DNA from: Halorhabdus tiamatea SARL4B
Lineage (GTDB): Archaea > Halobacteriota > Halobacteria > Halobacteriales > Haloarculaceae
DNA: 64,000 nucleotides
Assembly: GCF_000470655.1 (NCBI RefSeq)
Contig: NC_021913.1
Span: forward strand, 62,001-126,000
Reading direction: 5' to 3'
Positions 17,864 through 26,994 of the stretch are shown here, piece after piece; the stretch's first letter is position 1, and every line of letters begins with the position of its first letter. Under the pieces are notes generated by a model. The model saw only the letters and a program-made list of their open reading frames with translations, was not told the origin of the DNA and made no database searches. Position numbers and translations under genes: made by a program.

Positions 17864-19142
17864 ACTCAGCTTTGAACGTTGAAGTAGGATCGTGACGTAG
17901 GCAGTAGCGAACACGGATGATGCCGATTACGGACTTCTTGTCGTGCACGCGTGTATTCGACGAGTTCGAGTCGCTGTCACCCGCACAACGTCAGCACGCG
18001 AAAACCTACGCCACAGGTCTTGTTGCAGCCAGCAACAAGACCGTGGCAGGCATCGCACGCGAAGTCCTTCCAGCTGGAGACAAACGCGCTCTCAACAAGT
18101 TCCTCACCGAGTACAACTGGGACGAACAGCAATTCAACCACGAACGCCTCGAAGAACTCCAAAAACACGGTGAAACACGCTGGTCAAAAAATGGCTACAT
18201 CATCCTCGACGACACGATCACCGAGAAAGCCGGGGACGAAGTCCCCGGCGTCGGCCACTTCTACGATCACGCTGAAGGTGACACTGTCTGGGGCCAAGAC
18301 ATCATCTACGCCTTCTACGCTGACGACAAAACCGCCTACCCACTCACCTTCCGCCTCTACGAAAAACAGGACGAAAACGACCAAAATCACGACACTAAGT
18401 ACGATCTCGCCCGTGAGATCGTCACCGAACTCGAAGACGAGGTAGGTGTCCCGGCGGACACCTACCTCTTCGACTCGTGGTTCGCTCACGATTCTACCCT
18501 CGTCGAACACATCGAATCCTACGGCAACGACTGGATCGGCCCGCTCCGGAGCAACCGACAGGTAACCTACGCCGGCGAAGAGATCAGCGTCGATGCGCTG
18601 GCAGAGCGCATCGACACCGTCGAACGTAACGTTGAGGACGAGACCTACCACATCTGGACGAAGAAGCTTCCCGTCTCCCAACTGGGAGACGTGAAGCTGG
18701 TCATCGCCGAGAAAGAAACTGACGAAGACGAAGAGAACCCGGTCAAATACCTCGCCACGAACAAGATCGACGCACCGACCGAGCACGTGATTCGCTCTTA
18801 CGGAATGCGGTGGCGCATCGAGACGTTCTTCGAGGACTCGAAGCAGGATCTCGGCTTGGGAGACTGCGAGATGCAGACTGACGAAGGTGCCAGTCGGCAC
18901 TGGCACCTTCTGATGGCTGCCTACAGTCTCGTTCGTCTTGATCCCGATTCGAGAGCCTTGGGGACGGTTCGCTCGAAAGCGTCATCGCTTCGAGCGAACC
19001 TCGAACATTCCCTGAAGGAAGCCGTTTACAACCTGCTCTCGTGGGTTCGAGACAACGATGATCGTGGCGTCGATGACCTTATGAAAGAGATCGATCACCT
19101 TTTCGTTCACTCAACAGCCGACGCTAACGTTCAAAGCTGAGT
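17864..19142 (+). mobile_element. IS701-like insertion sequence, intact
   Basis: 1279 bp with perfect 17-bp terminal inverted repeats, actcagctttgaacgtt at 17864-17880 and its complement at 19126-19142. A 5-bp target duplication tacaa (17859-17863 and 19143-19147) flanks it. Restoring the target by removing the element and one tacaa rebuilds a continuous reading frame, which confirms the ends. It looks recent. Confidence 0.95.
17917..19140 (+). CDS. IS701-like DDE transposase
   Basis: 407 aa; an ATG at 17920 is an equally good start. RNase H-fold DDE residues: YIILDDTITEK (first Asp region), TYLFDSWFAHDS (second Asp) and RWRIETFFEDSKQDLGLGD (Glu of the YREK-like segment). The gene ends inside the right inverted repeat, its last codons reading through the IR to TGA. 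It belongs to the IS4 superfamily, in the group commonly annotated as IS701 in haloarchaea. No damage is visible, so it is probably active. Confidence 0.9.
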   Translation: MMPITDFLSCTRVFDEFESLSPAQRQHAKTYATGLVAASNKTVAGIAREVLPAGDKRALNKFLTEYNWDEQQFNHERLEELQKHGETRWSKNGYIILDDTITEKAGDEVPGVGHFYDHAEGDTVWGQDIIYAFYADDKTAYPLTFRLYEKQDENDQNHDTKYDLAREIVTELEDEVGVPADTYLFDSWFAHDSTLVEHIESYGNDWIGPLRSNRQVTYAGEEISVDALAERIDTVERNVEDETYHIWTKKLPVSQLGDVKLVIAEKETDEDEENPVKYLATNKIDAPTEHVIRSYGMRWRIETFFEDSKQDLGLGDCEMQTDEGASRHWHLLMAAYSLVRLDPDSRALGTVRSKASSLRANLEHSLKEAVYNLLSWVRDNDDRGVDDLMKEIDHLFVHSTADANVQS

Positions 19143-19213
19143 TACAAAGCGCTCAAACGTGCACTTGATGCCGCTCTCGAATAATCAATCACCTGCTTCT
19201 CAAGAGCGAAGAT

Positions 19214-19357
19214 CTATTCGTCTGCGTGGCGCCGAGGCTCCTCACAACTAGACTGGGCCATCCGGGAGGATGCTTCCCGATCTTTCTGGAGCTGTTCTTC
19301 GGCCTGGCCAGTAATCTCGGCCAGCTCTTCAATCGAAGGGATGTCTTCTAGCACCAT
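19214..19357 (-). CDS. 47-aa acidic helical protein
   Basis: MVLEDIPSIEELAEITGQAE followed by EQLQKDREASSRMAQSSC. Mostly one amphipathic helix or coiled coil with halophilic residue bias. It lies between the IS insertion and the PIN-wHTH pair on the minus strand. I cannot name a family. Confidence 0.45.
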   Translation of the reverse strand: MVLEDIPSIEELAEITGQAEEQLQKDREASSRMAQSSCEEPRRHADE

Positions 19358-19438
19358 TCAATCTGTTTCTAGATTTATGACCTACACGAATATGGTTTTC
19401 GCCAACATCTGATCTGCACCATCTCACTTCAAGCTGAT

Positions 19439-19966
19439 CTACCAAAATTCGTCGGCTGTGAGCGATTCGAGGTATGCGACGCTGACGTACCGGAATTCGA
19501 TACTGTCGCTGAAGCCGTGCTGTGGGAGGAGTGCCTCGGCTGCTCGTCCAGCTGGCTTATCGGTCGTCAGAAGAACAACGTGGTCTGCTTCCCCAGTATC
19601 AAGTACCTGAGCAGCAAGTCCAACGAGTGCTGTATCCGCTTTCTCGATGATATCCTCGTCTCGATCGGTCTCGTTGGCAATGAACCGACGTACCTCGTCC
19701 ATCACCGTCGAGACGAGTGGATTTGCGTAGTCAAGCTCTTCTGCGACGACGATCCAGCCGTCCTCGAATCCATCGGCATAAGGAATATCCCCTGAGGGAT
19801 ATTTGTCTGCTGCAGGATTGCCTCCGAGTTCTTGGTAGACGCGTTGCGGGATACGCAACGAGACTCCTGCCTGTTGGAGTGCCCGCCGAAGCCGTTGAAA
19901 TTTGCTCTTGTCCGGCCCACCGCACCGGACGAAAACGCCGGTATCGGCGATATAGACCGTCGTCAT
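19439..19966 (-). CDS. PIN-like toxin candidate
   Basis: 175 aa. MTTVYIADTGVFVRCGGPDK gives a first Asp in a PIN-like strand; a central helix holds DEDIIEKADTALVGLA, and HVVLLTTDKPAGRAA a late Asp strand. This matches haloarchaeal PIN-like nucleases paired with wHTH genes. Its ATG overlaps the wHTH stop by 4 nt. A decayed copy lies at 16414-16690. Expected role: RNase toxin held by the wHTH protein, or a regulated RNA processing enzyme. Confidence 0.78.
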   Translation of the reverse strand: MTTVYIADTGVFVRCGGPDKSKFQRLRRALQQAGVSLRIPQRVYQELGGNPAADKYPSGDIPYADGFEDGWIVVAEELDYANPLVSTVMDEVRRFIANETDRDEDIIEKADTALVGLAAQVLDTGEADHVVLLTTDKPAGRAAEALLPQHGFSDSIEFRYVSVAYLESLTADEFW

Positions 19967-20499
19967 GCAACCGCGTCGGTGTATTCGGTGGCAACCGGTT
20001 CCAGCGCCTGGAGAATGATCTCGGTTTCAAGCGGTGAAAGATCAAGTTCCCGTGCTGCAATCCGATGGTTGACCGTCCCGTCGACGTACTCGTAGGCGTA
20101 CTCAAGTGCGACAGCAAGACCGTCGAGGCCATGGCGCTCGATATAGACATCGATGTCCTCATCCTCGTCGCGGCGGGCGACAGCTTCGATAAGCGCCGGC
20201 GTGATCGTTTGGGTCTCGTTGTCGGTCGAAAGCGTGAGTGTAATCGACTCAGCGTCGTATCCGTATGGACGTTGATTATGGGTTTTGTCTACTAAGCCTG
20301 CTGTTTCGAGATTCTGGACATAGTCGTATGCGGTCCCCTGTGGGATATCGATCGTATCGACGATCTCTGATACGGTAACCGGTCCATGTTGCAAAATGTA
20401 GGCGTACAGCCGCGCGAGCGCAGGCTTATCAAGGAGGTCGGCAACCGTTTGTAACTGCTGAATTGGTGGTTGGCCTGACCGAGGAGGTGATTGCGCCAT
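19963..20499 (-). CDS. Winged-helix antitoxin/regulator of the PIN-like gene
   Basis: 178 aa. MarR/TrmB-like wHTH at residues 20-75 (LLDKPALARLYAYILQHGPV, TVSEIVDTIDIPQGTAYDYV), then a beta segment (SITLTLSTDNETQTITPALI) and a C-terminal helical domain (LDGLAVALEYAYEYVDG). It is first in the two-gene operon, so it likely binds both the promoter and the toxin. Confidence 0.82.
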   Translation of the reverse strand: MAQSPPRSGQPPIQQLQTVADLLDKPALARLYAYILQHGPVTVSEIVDTIDIPQGTAYDYVQNLETAGLVDKTHNQRPYGYDAESITLTLSTDNETQTITPALIEAVARRDEDEDIDVYIERHGLDGLAVALEYAYEYVDGTVNHRIAARELDLSPLETEIILQALEPVATEYTDAVA

Positions 20500-20676
20500 C
20501 TTGATTACGAATTATAGAGAATTCGTGATAAGCCTTCCGTCGACAGAATGCGACTCGCGACCGATCTAATATTCGCAGAGAGACAACACTTTCAGCGGTT
20601 CTACCCTGAGGGAAGCACCGTCGTGAGGTGGTTGCAGCATTCGTGCTTCACCGACAGCGGCGGGGTACTTCAAAGT

Positions 20677-20704
20677 GGTCGTGATTATTGAAGTAATCAC
20701 GACC
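20677..20704. repeat. Perfect 11-bp hairpin in a gene-free stretch
   Basis: Arms ggtcgtgatta (20677-20687) and taatcacgacc (20694-20704) with loop ttgaag. It lies in the roughly 500-nt gene-free stretch 20500-20995, downstream of the IS4-type transposase and upstream of the wHTH-PIN operon. It may be an operator or a transcript end; no U tract follows. Confidence 0.5.
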
Positions 20705-20800
20705 AGATGACTATTCACCAGAAGTGCCGAATTCCCGCAGTATCAGTGCTAATAGCCGAGAAATCGGATTTATAAATTATATGCCGCTATACTAAAACTG

Positions 20801-20848
20801 AGGCAGGGAAGTTGAGACTACAGCGGGTATAGCGGGTCTGTAATGCGT
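20801..20848. repeat. Dispersed repeat, copy A
   Basis: About 48 nt centred on gagactacagcgggtatag, matching 41480-41529 with a 2-nt indel and a few substitutions. It includes a direct repeat of atagcggg. It follows a very AT-rich patch (tttataaattatat). Function unknown. Confidence 0.55.
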
Positions 20849-20995
20849 GGTTTCGGCCAAATCGAAAAGAGAATCTGCGTCAGATCGCTTTCTGAACGAC
20901 TGTTCTTATTCTACAATTGACTGATTTAGAGGATTTCCAAGACTCTGGATAGTGTCGCCACTCAGAAGCCGTGCTCTCACGGAGAGAGACCCTCG

Positions 20996-22621
20996 CTATC
21001 CGATTCCCGTTTCTTTCTTTACCAGCGTCAGCATGTTATCAGCCGTCACGATCGGCGAGTGCTCGTATTCACCGGTCAACTGTACCTGCACGAGCAAATC
21101 AACTGCCCGCCAAATCGAGTACAACAGACAGGCGAACGCGAAATAGAAGAATCTCAATCCGAAATCTTTCGAGGTTGTCGCACCCATGAACCGCTTGATC
21201 GACTTGTAGCCGCTCTCGATCTCCCACTGGTAGCCATACTCCGAGAGAAGGCCACTCTTCCGATTCGTCATGAACACCGAATACTGCCGATGATCGGTGT
21301 GTTCGGAATTCTCCTTCCGCCGATAGATTAGCGTCGTCGAGTGCCACTCGTTGTCGGCCAAGTGAAATTTTCGATCAGTCTCGTAGCGGTCCTTCCCCCG
21401 CTTGAGAAGTCGTTTCGCCTGCGCTTTTTCGCTGGTCTGCATCCGCTTCGGAACCACATAGGAGAGGCCACGCTGGCTGATCATCTCCAGGATGTTCTGA
21501 CTGTCGAACTCCCGGTCCATCAGCACATTATCGACATGAACAGTCGCCTCTGCCGAGTCCAAGAGGTCCTCGACAATCTCCTTGCGCGTATCGCCTTTGC
21601 GTACCGGGCGCGCATCGAGGACTATCGGAACAGCATTCCCGACCAGTTGGATTGTCGCCCACTGATAGGCATACTCGTCGGTTTTCTCCTTCGTCCCAAT
21701 AATCTCGTCTTCGTGGCCGGCTCGATCACCGGTGAACGGGTCGGACTCGGTAATATCGATGGCAACGATGCCGGCCCGAAAGAACTCCTCCGTGTCTGCG
21801 ACTCGATCCAAGAGTCGGCTCACGGCTTGTCGATACATCTCCCGAATCTGTTCGATCGAGAGGTCGCGTACATGCTCGCGATGGGCGTGGCCGAGCGGCG
21901 TCCGCTTCCGACTAGACTCGTGAATGAAGCTGCGAGCGCCTTCGTTGACGGCAAGGTTCTCTCGAAGTCCGAGATAGGTCTGGAGATCCCAGTAGGCGTT
22001 CTCGTGGATCTCACAGCCCTCACCACGGTCCAATGAGAACGCTGGGAACACAACCCGGCTTACGTGCTCAGTGACTGTCTCAGCTTGCTCTAATACGGTC
22101 TGATCATCGGGGTCCGATTCTTCATTCTCATCATGGTGTCTGCGGCTCTGCCGTTCTGGTTCTCGTGGAACAGAGACACCCGCATTTTGGGCTTTGATGA
22201 GGATGGTACGCGCTGCCGTCTTGATGGTATCCTGGAGTTCAGTAGTGAACCGATGGTGCCAGCTGCGCCACAGGGTGGATTGGTTCGGCACCGACTCCAG
22301 GCCGAGTTGATTACAGAGATCGGGATGCTGGGTGAGGTATTCGACGAGCGCGGTTTCGTGGTCCCAGTCGTAGAGTTCCTTCAGCAGGAACAGGCGAAAC
22401 AGCGTTGCCATCTCGTAGCTCGTTGACCCCGCATACCGGTCGTGGGCATCGAACTGGACGTATGCGAGCGGCACTGCGTGGACGAATGGTTCGACGGCCT
22501 CGTGAGCGTCATGCTGGAACCATGTTTCCGCAACGAGGCGAACATCCGATTCCAGCGCTGAGAGGGACGAGCGATCGAACAGCGGGCTCGATTCGTAGGT
22601 GGGCCAGTCAGCGTAGGATCA
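20996..22621 (-). pseudogene. IS4-type transposase with nonsense codons in its N-terminus
   Basis: The open part (492 aa from a GTG at 22474) has the IS4-like DDE triad: IVAIDITESDPF, VLMDREFDSQN and WEIESGYKSIKRFMG. Comparison with the N-terminal relic at 23272-23660 shows that the true protein starts further upstream: SYADWPTYESSPLFDRSSL continues the homology, but a TGA at 22619-22621 replaces an Arg codon (IAQ-stop-SYADW against IARRSYVEW). A second TGA lies upstream. Translation could restart, but the element looks inactivated. Terminal repeats were not found. Confidence 0.75.
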
Positions 22622-22952
22622 CTGGGCGATCTGCTGGAAGACAGTGCGGCGAGACTCACGTGTCAGGGCCACGGCGGGATGGTGGCGACGACACACTCAA
22701 GTATTCGTCCAACTGCTCAGTGCAGACGAGACAGTGATTGTCAAGATGTACTCCATATCAGAATCCAGTTAGAGTTGCTGTGCAAGACTTAGAGGTTGGG
22801 TTCATCAGGCCGGTGTTACAGTCGGTATGGTTGCGTCACTCGGCAAACCGATACCAGTTCCGTTAGTGGGAACCACCACAAACCCCCTCGTAGCCGATTG
22901 GAGATCATACCCCATAGACACTTACTCTTGGCAACCGACTTCACATTCGTCT

Positions 22953-23237
22953 ATGACGCTCGTGAAAGGATTCGTTCAGGGGATGCTCGACGCGCTCCCC
23001 TACTGTACCATCGGCGCGACGGTCGCGTACGCCTGCTGGGGGGCACTGTTCGGTGGCCACTTGTGGTTCGAATACGGGAGCGGGCAGGCGCGAGTCGGCA
23101 TTCCACTGGCGCTCGGGATAGCCGTCGTCGTATGGATCGGGTTGTTCTTGCTCTTGAGTCTGAGCAGTCTCTCTCGATATCGCGACCGTGGAGAGTTACT
23201 CCCGGTCACTCGCGCGGTGGCCAGCAGGATACTGTAG
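22953..23237 (+). CDS. Small membrane protein, 94 aa, two helices
   Basis: From MTLVKGFVQGMLDALPYCTI: two hydrophobic stretches (TIGATVAYACWGALFGG; GIPLALGIAVVVWIGLFLLL) separated by a short polar loop. The upstream in-frame extension to 22827 is not protein-like. It sits between a damaged transposase and a transposase relic. Function unknown. Confidence 0.55.
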   Translation: MTLVKGFVQGMLDALPYCTIGATVAYACWGALFGGHLWFEYGSGQARVGIPLALGIAVVVWIGLFLLLSLSSLSRYRDRGELLPVTRAVASRIL

Positions 23238-23271
23238 ACAGTCCGGGAGTAACAGTGCGAGACTGTTCTCC

Positions 23272-23660
23272 TCAACAGAACCGTAACAGCGACCGGACGA
23301 GTGCCGTCTCGTGATTCCATCCGTGGATCTCTTGCAGCACGAAGATGCGAAAGAGAGTGACCATCTCATACCGGGTCGACTTCGCGTAGCGGTCATGGGG
23401 ATCGAATCTGAAGTAGGCCAGCGGTAGCGAACAGACGAACTGCTCGATTGAGTCGTGGCTCTCGTGGGCGAACCACGCGCCCGAAACCGTTCGGATATCC
23501 GATTCCAATCTTGCAAGCGATGTTCGGTCGTACAGTGGTGTCGAATGATACGCCGGCCACTCGACGTACGATCGTCGAGCGATACCTCGAAAGACCGTTC
23601 GACGAGAGACAGGAGTCGAAGCCACTACCTGAGAGTCAGTAGGACACGCACAAGAATTCG
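23272..23660 (-). pseudogene. N-terminal relic of an IS4-type transposase
   Basis: Reads SRRTVFRGIARRSYVEWPAY and, later, PLAYFRFDPHDRYAKSTRYE, clearly homologous to the N-terminal 130 residues of the transposase ending at 20996. It stops at ETALVRSLLRFC with no catalytic domain. It is a useful ruler for showing the stop codons in the larger copy. Confidence 0.75.
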
Positions 23661-23688
23661 TCCAGATCAACAGAGGGCTGGACGACTA

Positions 23689-24576
23689 CTACAACAAGTG
23701 GCCGTACCCTTTGCGTTCGAGTTCGGCTTCCAGTTCGACGTGCATCGCTTCGACGGTCTCCTCGCCGAAGTGCTGACCCGTCATCGCTCCCGACATCTCC
23801 GCGATTTCAGCGTGCCACTCGCGGACTGCGTCCGCAAGGGCCGCGAGGAGTTCTTCCTCCGTCTTGTCTGCTCCATCAATTTCCTCGACGACCTGCCACC
23901 CCGGCTGAAAGTTTTCGAGGACGTATCCTGTCTCCTTGAACTGAATCGCGAACCGCTCGCAGACTGCTCCGAACCCGGTTTCGATGCTGAGTAACGGAAG
24001 AACGTGGACGATATCCTCGTGCTCCTCCAGTTCACGGAGGTCCGCAACGGGCACAGCGGTCTCTGGCAGTACAGAATACAGCGGATCAGGCAGAAGAGGG
24101 TCGCTCTCATCGGCCCCCGACAGCTCGTACTGATCGTCGATCGGATCGCCTTTCTCTTTCCCGACTGTAGGCTCTGTGTCACTCGGTTCATCGCTGAGAA
24201 TCTCTTTCAGGATAGCGTAGAAGCGCCACTCGTCGCCGTAGTCGTAGAGATAGCAGATGCGGTCGTACTGTTCGAGACCGAGTTGACGAGTCATCTCACC
24301 GATCGTCACATCACCCGCGTTCTCGATCCGCACGGTACGTAATACCGGATCGCCACCAAGTGATTCCTCATACTCCTGCTGGCACTGGTATTTGATTGCG
24401 CTGTCCCAGTAGTCCTCGTCGTCGCCGACAAACCAGAGATGCCCCTGATCGAGCCCGAATGCGGGGTTGATTGCTGATTGGAATTCAGCTATCGTTCTGT
24501 CTGCGCCGACGACGATATCTCGCCACAGGGATGTCGGATCGGGGTCGAACTTGACGCGAAATCGGTAGGCAGTCAT
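23689..24576 (-). CDS. Plasmid pRiA4b ORF-3-like domain protein
   Basis: 295 aa. The N-terminal 150 residues carry the pRiA4b ORF-3 fold: YRFRVKFDPDPTSLWRDIVV, a WFVGDDEDYWD segment and YLYDYGDEWRFYA, the strongest motif of that family. The C-terminal 140 residues are acidic and helical with no motif that I know. The domain is common on plasmids and transposons and has no firm function. It overlaps the 323-aa gene upstream by 4 nt, so the two are translationally coupled. Confidence 0.82.
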   Translation of the reverse strand: MTAYRFRVKFDPDPTSLWRDIVVGADRTIAEFQSAINPAFGLDQGHLWFVGDDEDYWDSAIKYQCQQEYEESLGGDPVLRTVRIENAGDVTIGEMTRQLGLEQYDRICYLYDYGDEWRFYAILKEILSDEPSDTEPTVGKEKGDPIDDQYELSGADESDPLLPDPLYSVLPETAVPVADLRELEEHEDIVHVLPLLSIETGFGAVCERFAIQFKETGYVLENFQPGWQVVEEIDGADKTEEELLAALADAVREWHAEIAEMSGAMTGQHFGEETVEAMHVELEAELERKGYGHLL

Positions 24577-25544
24577 CTTTGCATCTCCGTACCCGTGCGG
24601 AAGCTCGTGAGGTCGTCGATACGCTGCTCTAGGTCTTCGATCTCGTCTCGAAGTTGTTCAGCTTCGTCGTCGTCACTGGCGGCGAGACGGTCTTTCAACC
24701 CCTGGAGCCGCGATTCTTTCACGTCTTCATCGACCTCTGCTTTCCGGACGTACTCGCTTTCCTCGATGTCGTAGACATCCGATTCAGAGAGAGTGGTCAC
24801 TTCGAGTGCTTCATCGACTTTCGAGCGGTCGACGCTCAGCACACGTTCACGGTCGATGCCAGCGTTCTCGAGGCGTTCCAGTACCTCCTCGTCGTCTTTG
24901 AGCGAGCGATTGCGGCGACTCGTCCGCTGGACAGAGCCGTACTGCCCGGAGACGGGGCGGTCGTGATGGAGTCGAACAAGAAGAACATCCGCGACTTCCT
25001 GCCGAAAGTCGTTCGCATCTCGCTGGACATCCGAGAGCAGCGTATAGAGGTTCACCAGCGCGTTCGTCTCCAATTCAGGGAGATCAGTCACTTCGTGACG
25101 TTCGAGTGCATCGATGAGGAGGAGCGCGTCCGAGTAGACATCCAGTCCGTCGGGTTCAGTTCGGTCCTCGTCCGTAGGTTCCTGTTCTGCGTCGACTACC
25201 TGCGTCGCCGTCGCGATCTCTGATCGGGTAATGACGCCAGCATCCTCATCGACCTCGAATCGTGGATGGACACTCCACACCGCCGGGTATGGGTCGGCAT
25301 CCGGCGGGAGACGGTCAAGGTTAAACCCGTCAGGGGCGTCCTCGATTCGTCGATAGAGCGTTTCGAACTGGTCGCGCTGGAGTGGTCGCGTCTCGTCTCT
25401 ATCTTCGAACTGAATGATGACGCGAGCGTCCTGCACGTCAGTAATACGAAATCGCTGATGGGAGAGCGGCGTGATGAGCGTCGCGCTCTCGGGAAGGTCG
25501 TCGAGTTCGTCGAGAAGCGTGTGCCAGCTGGCGGTGAAAGACAT
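24573..25544 (-). CDS. Uncharacterised protein, paralog of 9067-10056
   Basis: 323 aa starting MSFTASWHTLLDELDDLPES. It has the same layout as the 329-aa copy: N-terminal beta domain, acidic spacer, YSDALLLIDALERHE helix, and the basic block VSGQYGSVQRTSRRNRSLKD, plus the C-terminal coiled coil. The basic block and coiled coil are the best conserved. Here it is coupled to a pRiA4b ORF-3-like gene, whereas the other copy lies behind a 102-aa gene. Function unknown; plasmid maintenance or defence is possible. Confidence 0.82.
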   Translation of the reverse strand: MSFTASWHTLLDELDDLPESATLITPLSHQRFRITDVQDARVIIQFEDRDETRPLQRDQFETLYRRIEDAPDGFNLDRLPPDADPYPAVWSVHPRFEVDEDAGVITRSEIATATQVVDAEQEPTDEDRTEPDGLDVYSDALLLIDALERHEVTDLPELETNALVNLYTLLSDVQRDANDFRQEVADVLLVRLHHDRPVSGQYGSVQRTSRRNRSLKDDEEVLERLENAGIDRERVLSVDRSKVDEALEVTTLSESDVYDIEESEYVRKAEVDEDVKESRLQGLKDRLAASDDDEAEQLRDEIEDLEQRIDDLTSFRTGTEMQR

Positions 25545-25651
25545 ATACAGAGGTTGCGAGCCATCCCGACTAAATCTTGTTCACGACGCGGCTACTGGCG
25601 GATCGTCTCTTCAATAGACAGTCTGATACGTGGCTCGTCGAAACCACTGAT

Positions 25652-26011
25652 ATGGCTGAAACGTACGCACTCCGTGTTCAGGTCGGGTCACACGAGTACG
25701 ACGACGAGTTCTATCTCGTCGGCGACGGATACGGAACCCCAGCAGACGTGTTAGACAACGTCGCTGCCGACCATCTCTTGCGGATCGCGAATGCGCCACG
25801 TATCGAAGAGTACCTGCTCGACGTGCTGAAGCACGGAGAGAATACAAGTAAAGCCGAATATGAGGCGACAGACAGCGATGTCGAATGCTGGATTCACGTC
25901 GACGTCTCCTACCGGAGATACGCCTTCGGTGTCGGAGACAGAGTATTCGAGTTCTCAAGCGAACCGACAAAAAGCGAAATCGCATCGACTGTCACGCAAC
26001 TCCAGTCGTAA
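25652..26011 (+). CDS. Uncharacterised 119-aa protein
   Basis: From MAETYALRVQVGSHEYDDEF; an upstream start at 25577 gives a non-halophilic leader. Small alpha/beta layout with closing strand YRRYAFGVGDRVFEFSSEP and a helix. No motif that I recognise. It is divergent from the 323-aa gene, with about 100 nt between starts. Confidence 0.65.
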   Translation: MAETYALRVQVGSHEYDDEFYLVGDGYGTPADVLDNVAADHLLRIANAPRIEEYLLDVLKHGENTSKAEYEATDSDVECWIHVDVSYRRYAFGVGDRVFEFSSEPTKSEIASTVTQLQS

Positions 26012-26026
26012 GCTATTGATTCTCGT

Positions 26027-26935
26027 TCAGGGGTCGAAGTGGTAGACGTAGGGGTGATCAGCTTTCCCAGCGGGCATAATCTCTTCGAGTAGCTCGCGAA
26101 CCTCGGATTCAGAGGGTGCACTGGTGATAATTCGATCGTCGTAGATTGCTACATAGGCTTCGTTAAGGCCTAACTCGCGTAGTTCACGTCCCAAGCTTCG
26201 GGCACGGGCTTTCCCCATCTCTTGATGGTAAATCCGCTCCAGTTCGTCGGTTTTCTCCCGCAACTGCTCGATCTCCGACGCGTATCGTTCTCGGTTGCGC
26301 TTGTTCTTCATGTAGAAGCGCAACTCCTCGGCGTCCGTCTTTTCGTCTTCCTCGGGTGCTGGAAGCGAGTCGATAATGCCGAAGCGATGTTTGGCCTCCT
26401 CGTATTCGTCGTCGATGTCAGTACTGAGCGAGCCCCCGAAAATGATGTTCTTGACACCGATCCATCCATCATAGACGATTTCGCCTTCGAACGGCAACAG
26501 CACGACACTCGAAACCGGCACTGGAAGTGCCGACTCGTCCCACAGCTCGGCGAACGGAAGCCGAGCCGGGCGGACTGCATATGCTTGCGGCGGTTCAGTC
26601 CAATCGAGGAAGATCGCATCGTTCTCGCGATAGCGGACGACGACGAACTCACCGGCGACGAAGTCAGTCCACGCTGCGACTTGTTCGAGATCAGCCTCCG
26701 ACAGGCCGGGAGGGTTCTCTTCAACGAAGTCCTCTATCAGATCCGATGTCGAGTCGCTGTACAGTGTGTTTCGGAGTGGGAGGAGCTCATCAGTGTAATG
26801 CTGTTCAAGATCAGCGACCGTTTCGATCTCTTCGATGACCTCGAAGCGGTCGTTGACATACACTAACAGATGGGCGTACAGGTCCAGAAACCGTTGCTCG
26901 CTCTCTTCAGATAGTCGTCTGTCGGCTTCACTCAT
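26027..26935 (-). CDS. Uncharacterised 302-aa protein with coiled coil
   Basis: N-terminal helical region (residues 1-90), a beta-rich middle (GEFVVVRYRENDAIFLDWTE and PVSSVVLLPFEGEIVYDG) and a coiled coil (residues 205-245, RNRERYASEIEQLREKTDEL), then an alpha/beta tail ending YVYHFDP. I do not recognise the family. Surrounded by accessory genes, it may belong to a local plasmid or defence module. Confidence 0.7.
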   Translation of the reverse strand: MSEADRRLSEESEQRFLDLYAHLLVYVNDRFEVIEEIETVADLEQHYTDELLPLRNTLYSDSTSDLIEDFVEENPPGLSEADLEQVAAWTDFVAGEFVVVRYRENDAIFLDWTEPPQAYAVRPARLPFAELWDESALPVPVSSVVLLPFEGEIVYDGWIGVKNIIFGGSLSTDIDDEYEEAKHRFGIIDSLPAPEEDEKTDAEELRFYMKNKRNRERYASEIEQLREKTDELERIYHQEMGKARARSLGRELRELGLNEAYVAIYDDRIITSAPSESEVRELLEEIMPAGKADHPYVYHFDP

Positions 26936-26994
26936 TGATAGTAGACGTGTTCACAGTCACACTAGTCAGGCGTTTCGAACTCCGAGCAAGCCCG

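Larger units (their letters stand above)
17713..19183 (+). pseudogene. Truncated partner gene fused to an ISH4/IS1595-type relic, split by an IS
   Basis: Begins MTVFKGGDAIRAFLEEFDSW and then runs into text whose shifted frame reads LAPRGVSKDKLTPHLRTFQL, resuming after the IS701-like element as KALKRALDAALE and a stop at 19181-19183. The GVSKDKLT...RKPG...ALK pattern is, from memory, the C-terminus of haloarchaeal IS1595/ISH4 transposases; a second relic with it lies at 41561. So the partner of the wHTH gene was cut by an old IS, of which only the end remains, and that relic was later hit by another IS. Confidence 0.6.
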
